A stretch of DNA of 5,166 bases from Candidatus Nanopelagicales bacterium. Its GTDB lineage: Bacteria > Actinomycetota > Actinomycetes > S36-B12 > UBA5976. The stretch lies in assembly GCA_023257525.1 (NCBI GenBank), contig JALRCB010000070.1:1-5166 (forward strand). The letters are read 5' to 3'. Shown here in pieces: positions 5,138 through 5,166 of this stretch (positions within the stretch are counted from its first letter, which is position 1; the number at the start of each line of letters is the position of its first letter). The position numbers and the translations under genes were made by a program. A model generated the notes under the pieces. That model was not told where the DNA came from. It did no database searches and saw only the letters and a list, made by a program, of their open reading frames with translations.

Positions 5138-5166
5138 GTGCCAATTTTTTGCAAGTTAGGCTTAGT
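5138..5166 (+). CDS. Start of an unidentified gene, cut off by window end
   Basis: GTG at 5138 is preceded by AGAGGAG (5126-5132) at a 5-nt spacing, the best Shine-Dalgarno on the plus strand of this window. The reading frame is open to the window end and gives MPIFCKLGL. Ten codons or fewer are too few to name a family. It is divergent from tdk across 63 bp. The call rests on the ribosome binding site and open frame only. Confidence 0.55.

Noticed and set aside
1..5166. CRISPR array, insertion sequence, prophage or other mobile element
   Set aside because: No spaced direct repeats, transposase or integrase reading frames or terminal inverted repeats were seen. The tRNA-Leu gene is intact and I saw no duplicated copy of its 3' end that would mark an attachment site.

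Overview
The window looks like a chromosomal stretch of an actinobacterium with a compact genome and an unusually modest GC content for that phylum (estimated by eye near 45-50%). The RNase PH, the CbiO-type ATPase and the thymidine kinase all have actinobacterial-style sequence. Two promoter candidates follow the TANNNT -10 pattern common in that phylum, one apparently giving a leaderless mRNA. Gene spacing is very tight: 4 nt, 1 nt, a GTGA overlap, and overlapping convergent stops. A streamlined freshwater actinobacterium of the Nanopelagicales/acI type is a reasonable guess, but the sequence alone does not prove it.

Layout. Positions 1-1335 (+): rph (5' end cut off by the window edge) and rdgB, a two-gene unit for RNA 3'-end trimming and nucleotide-pool cleaning. 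Positions 1353-1437 (-): a tRNA-Leu (UAG) gene with encoded CCA, converging on rdgB. Positions 1509-4075 (-): a four-gene energy-coupling-factor (ECF) metal transporter operon in the transcription order cbiM, PDGLE-domain small subunit, cbiQ, cbiO. Positions 4076-4202: the 127-bp divergent control region. Positions 4203-4466 (+): a small DUF3618-like single-helix membrane protein, probably read from a leaderless transcript. Positions 4463-5074 (-): tdk, thymidine kinase, sharing 4 bp with the stop of the preceding gene. Positions 5138-5166 (+): the first codons of an unidentified gene with a strong Shine-Dalgarno sequence.

The most interesting signal is in the divergent control region. A perfect 12-bp inverted repeat with a 3-nt centre lies between a plausible -10 box and the cbiM start codon. 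Inside it is TTGCAA-N5-TTGCAA, which matches the published actinobacterial Nur (nickel uptake regulator, Fur family) box consensus as I remember it. With the PDGLE-type small subunit and the conserved Met1/His2/His67 metal site in the M subunit, this argues for a nickel transporter (NikMNQO-like) switched off by Nur when nickel is sufficient, rather than a B12-linked cobalt transporter. I saw no cobalamin riboswitch, and there is little room for one. The rest of the window is ordinary housekeeping. I found no CRISPR array, insertion sequence or clearly new multi-gene system.
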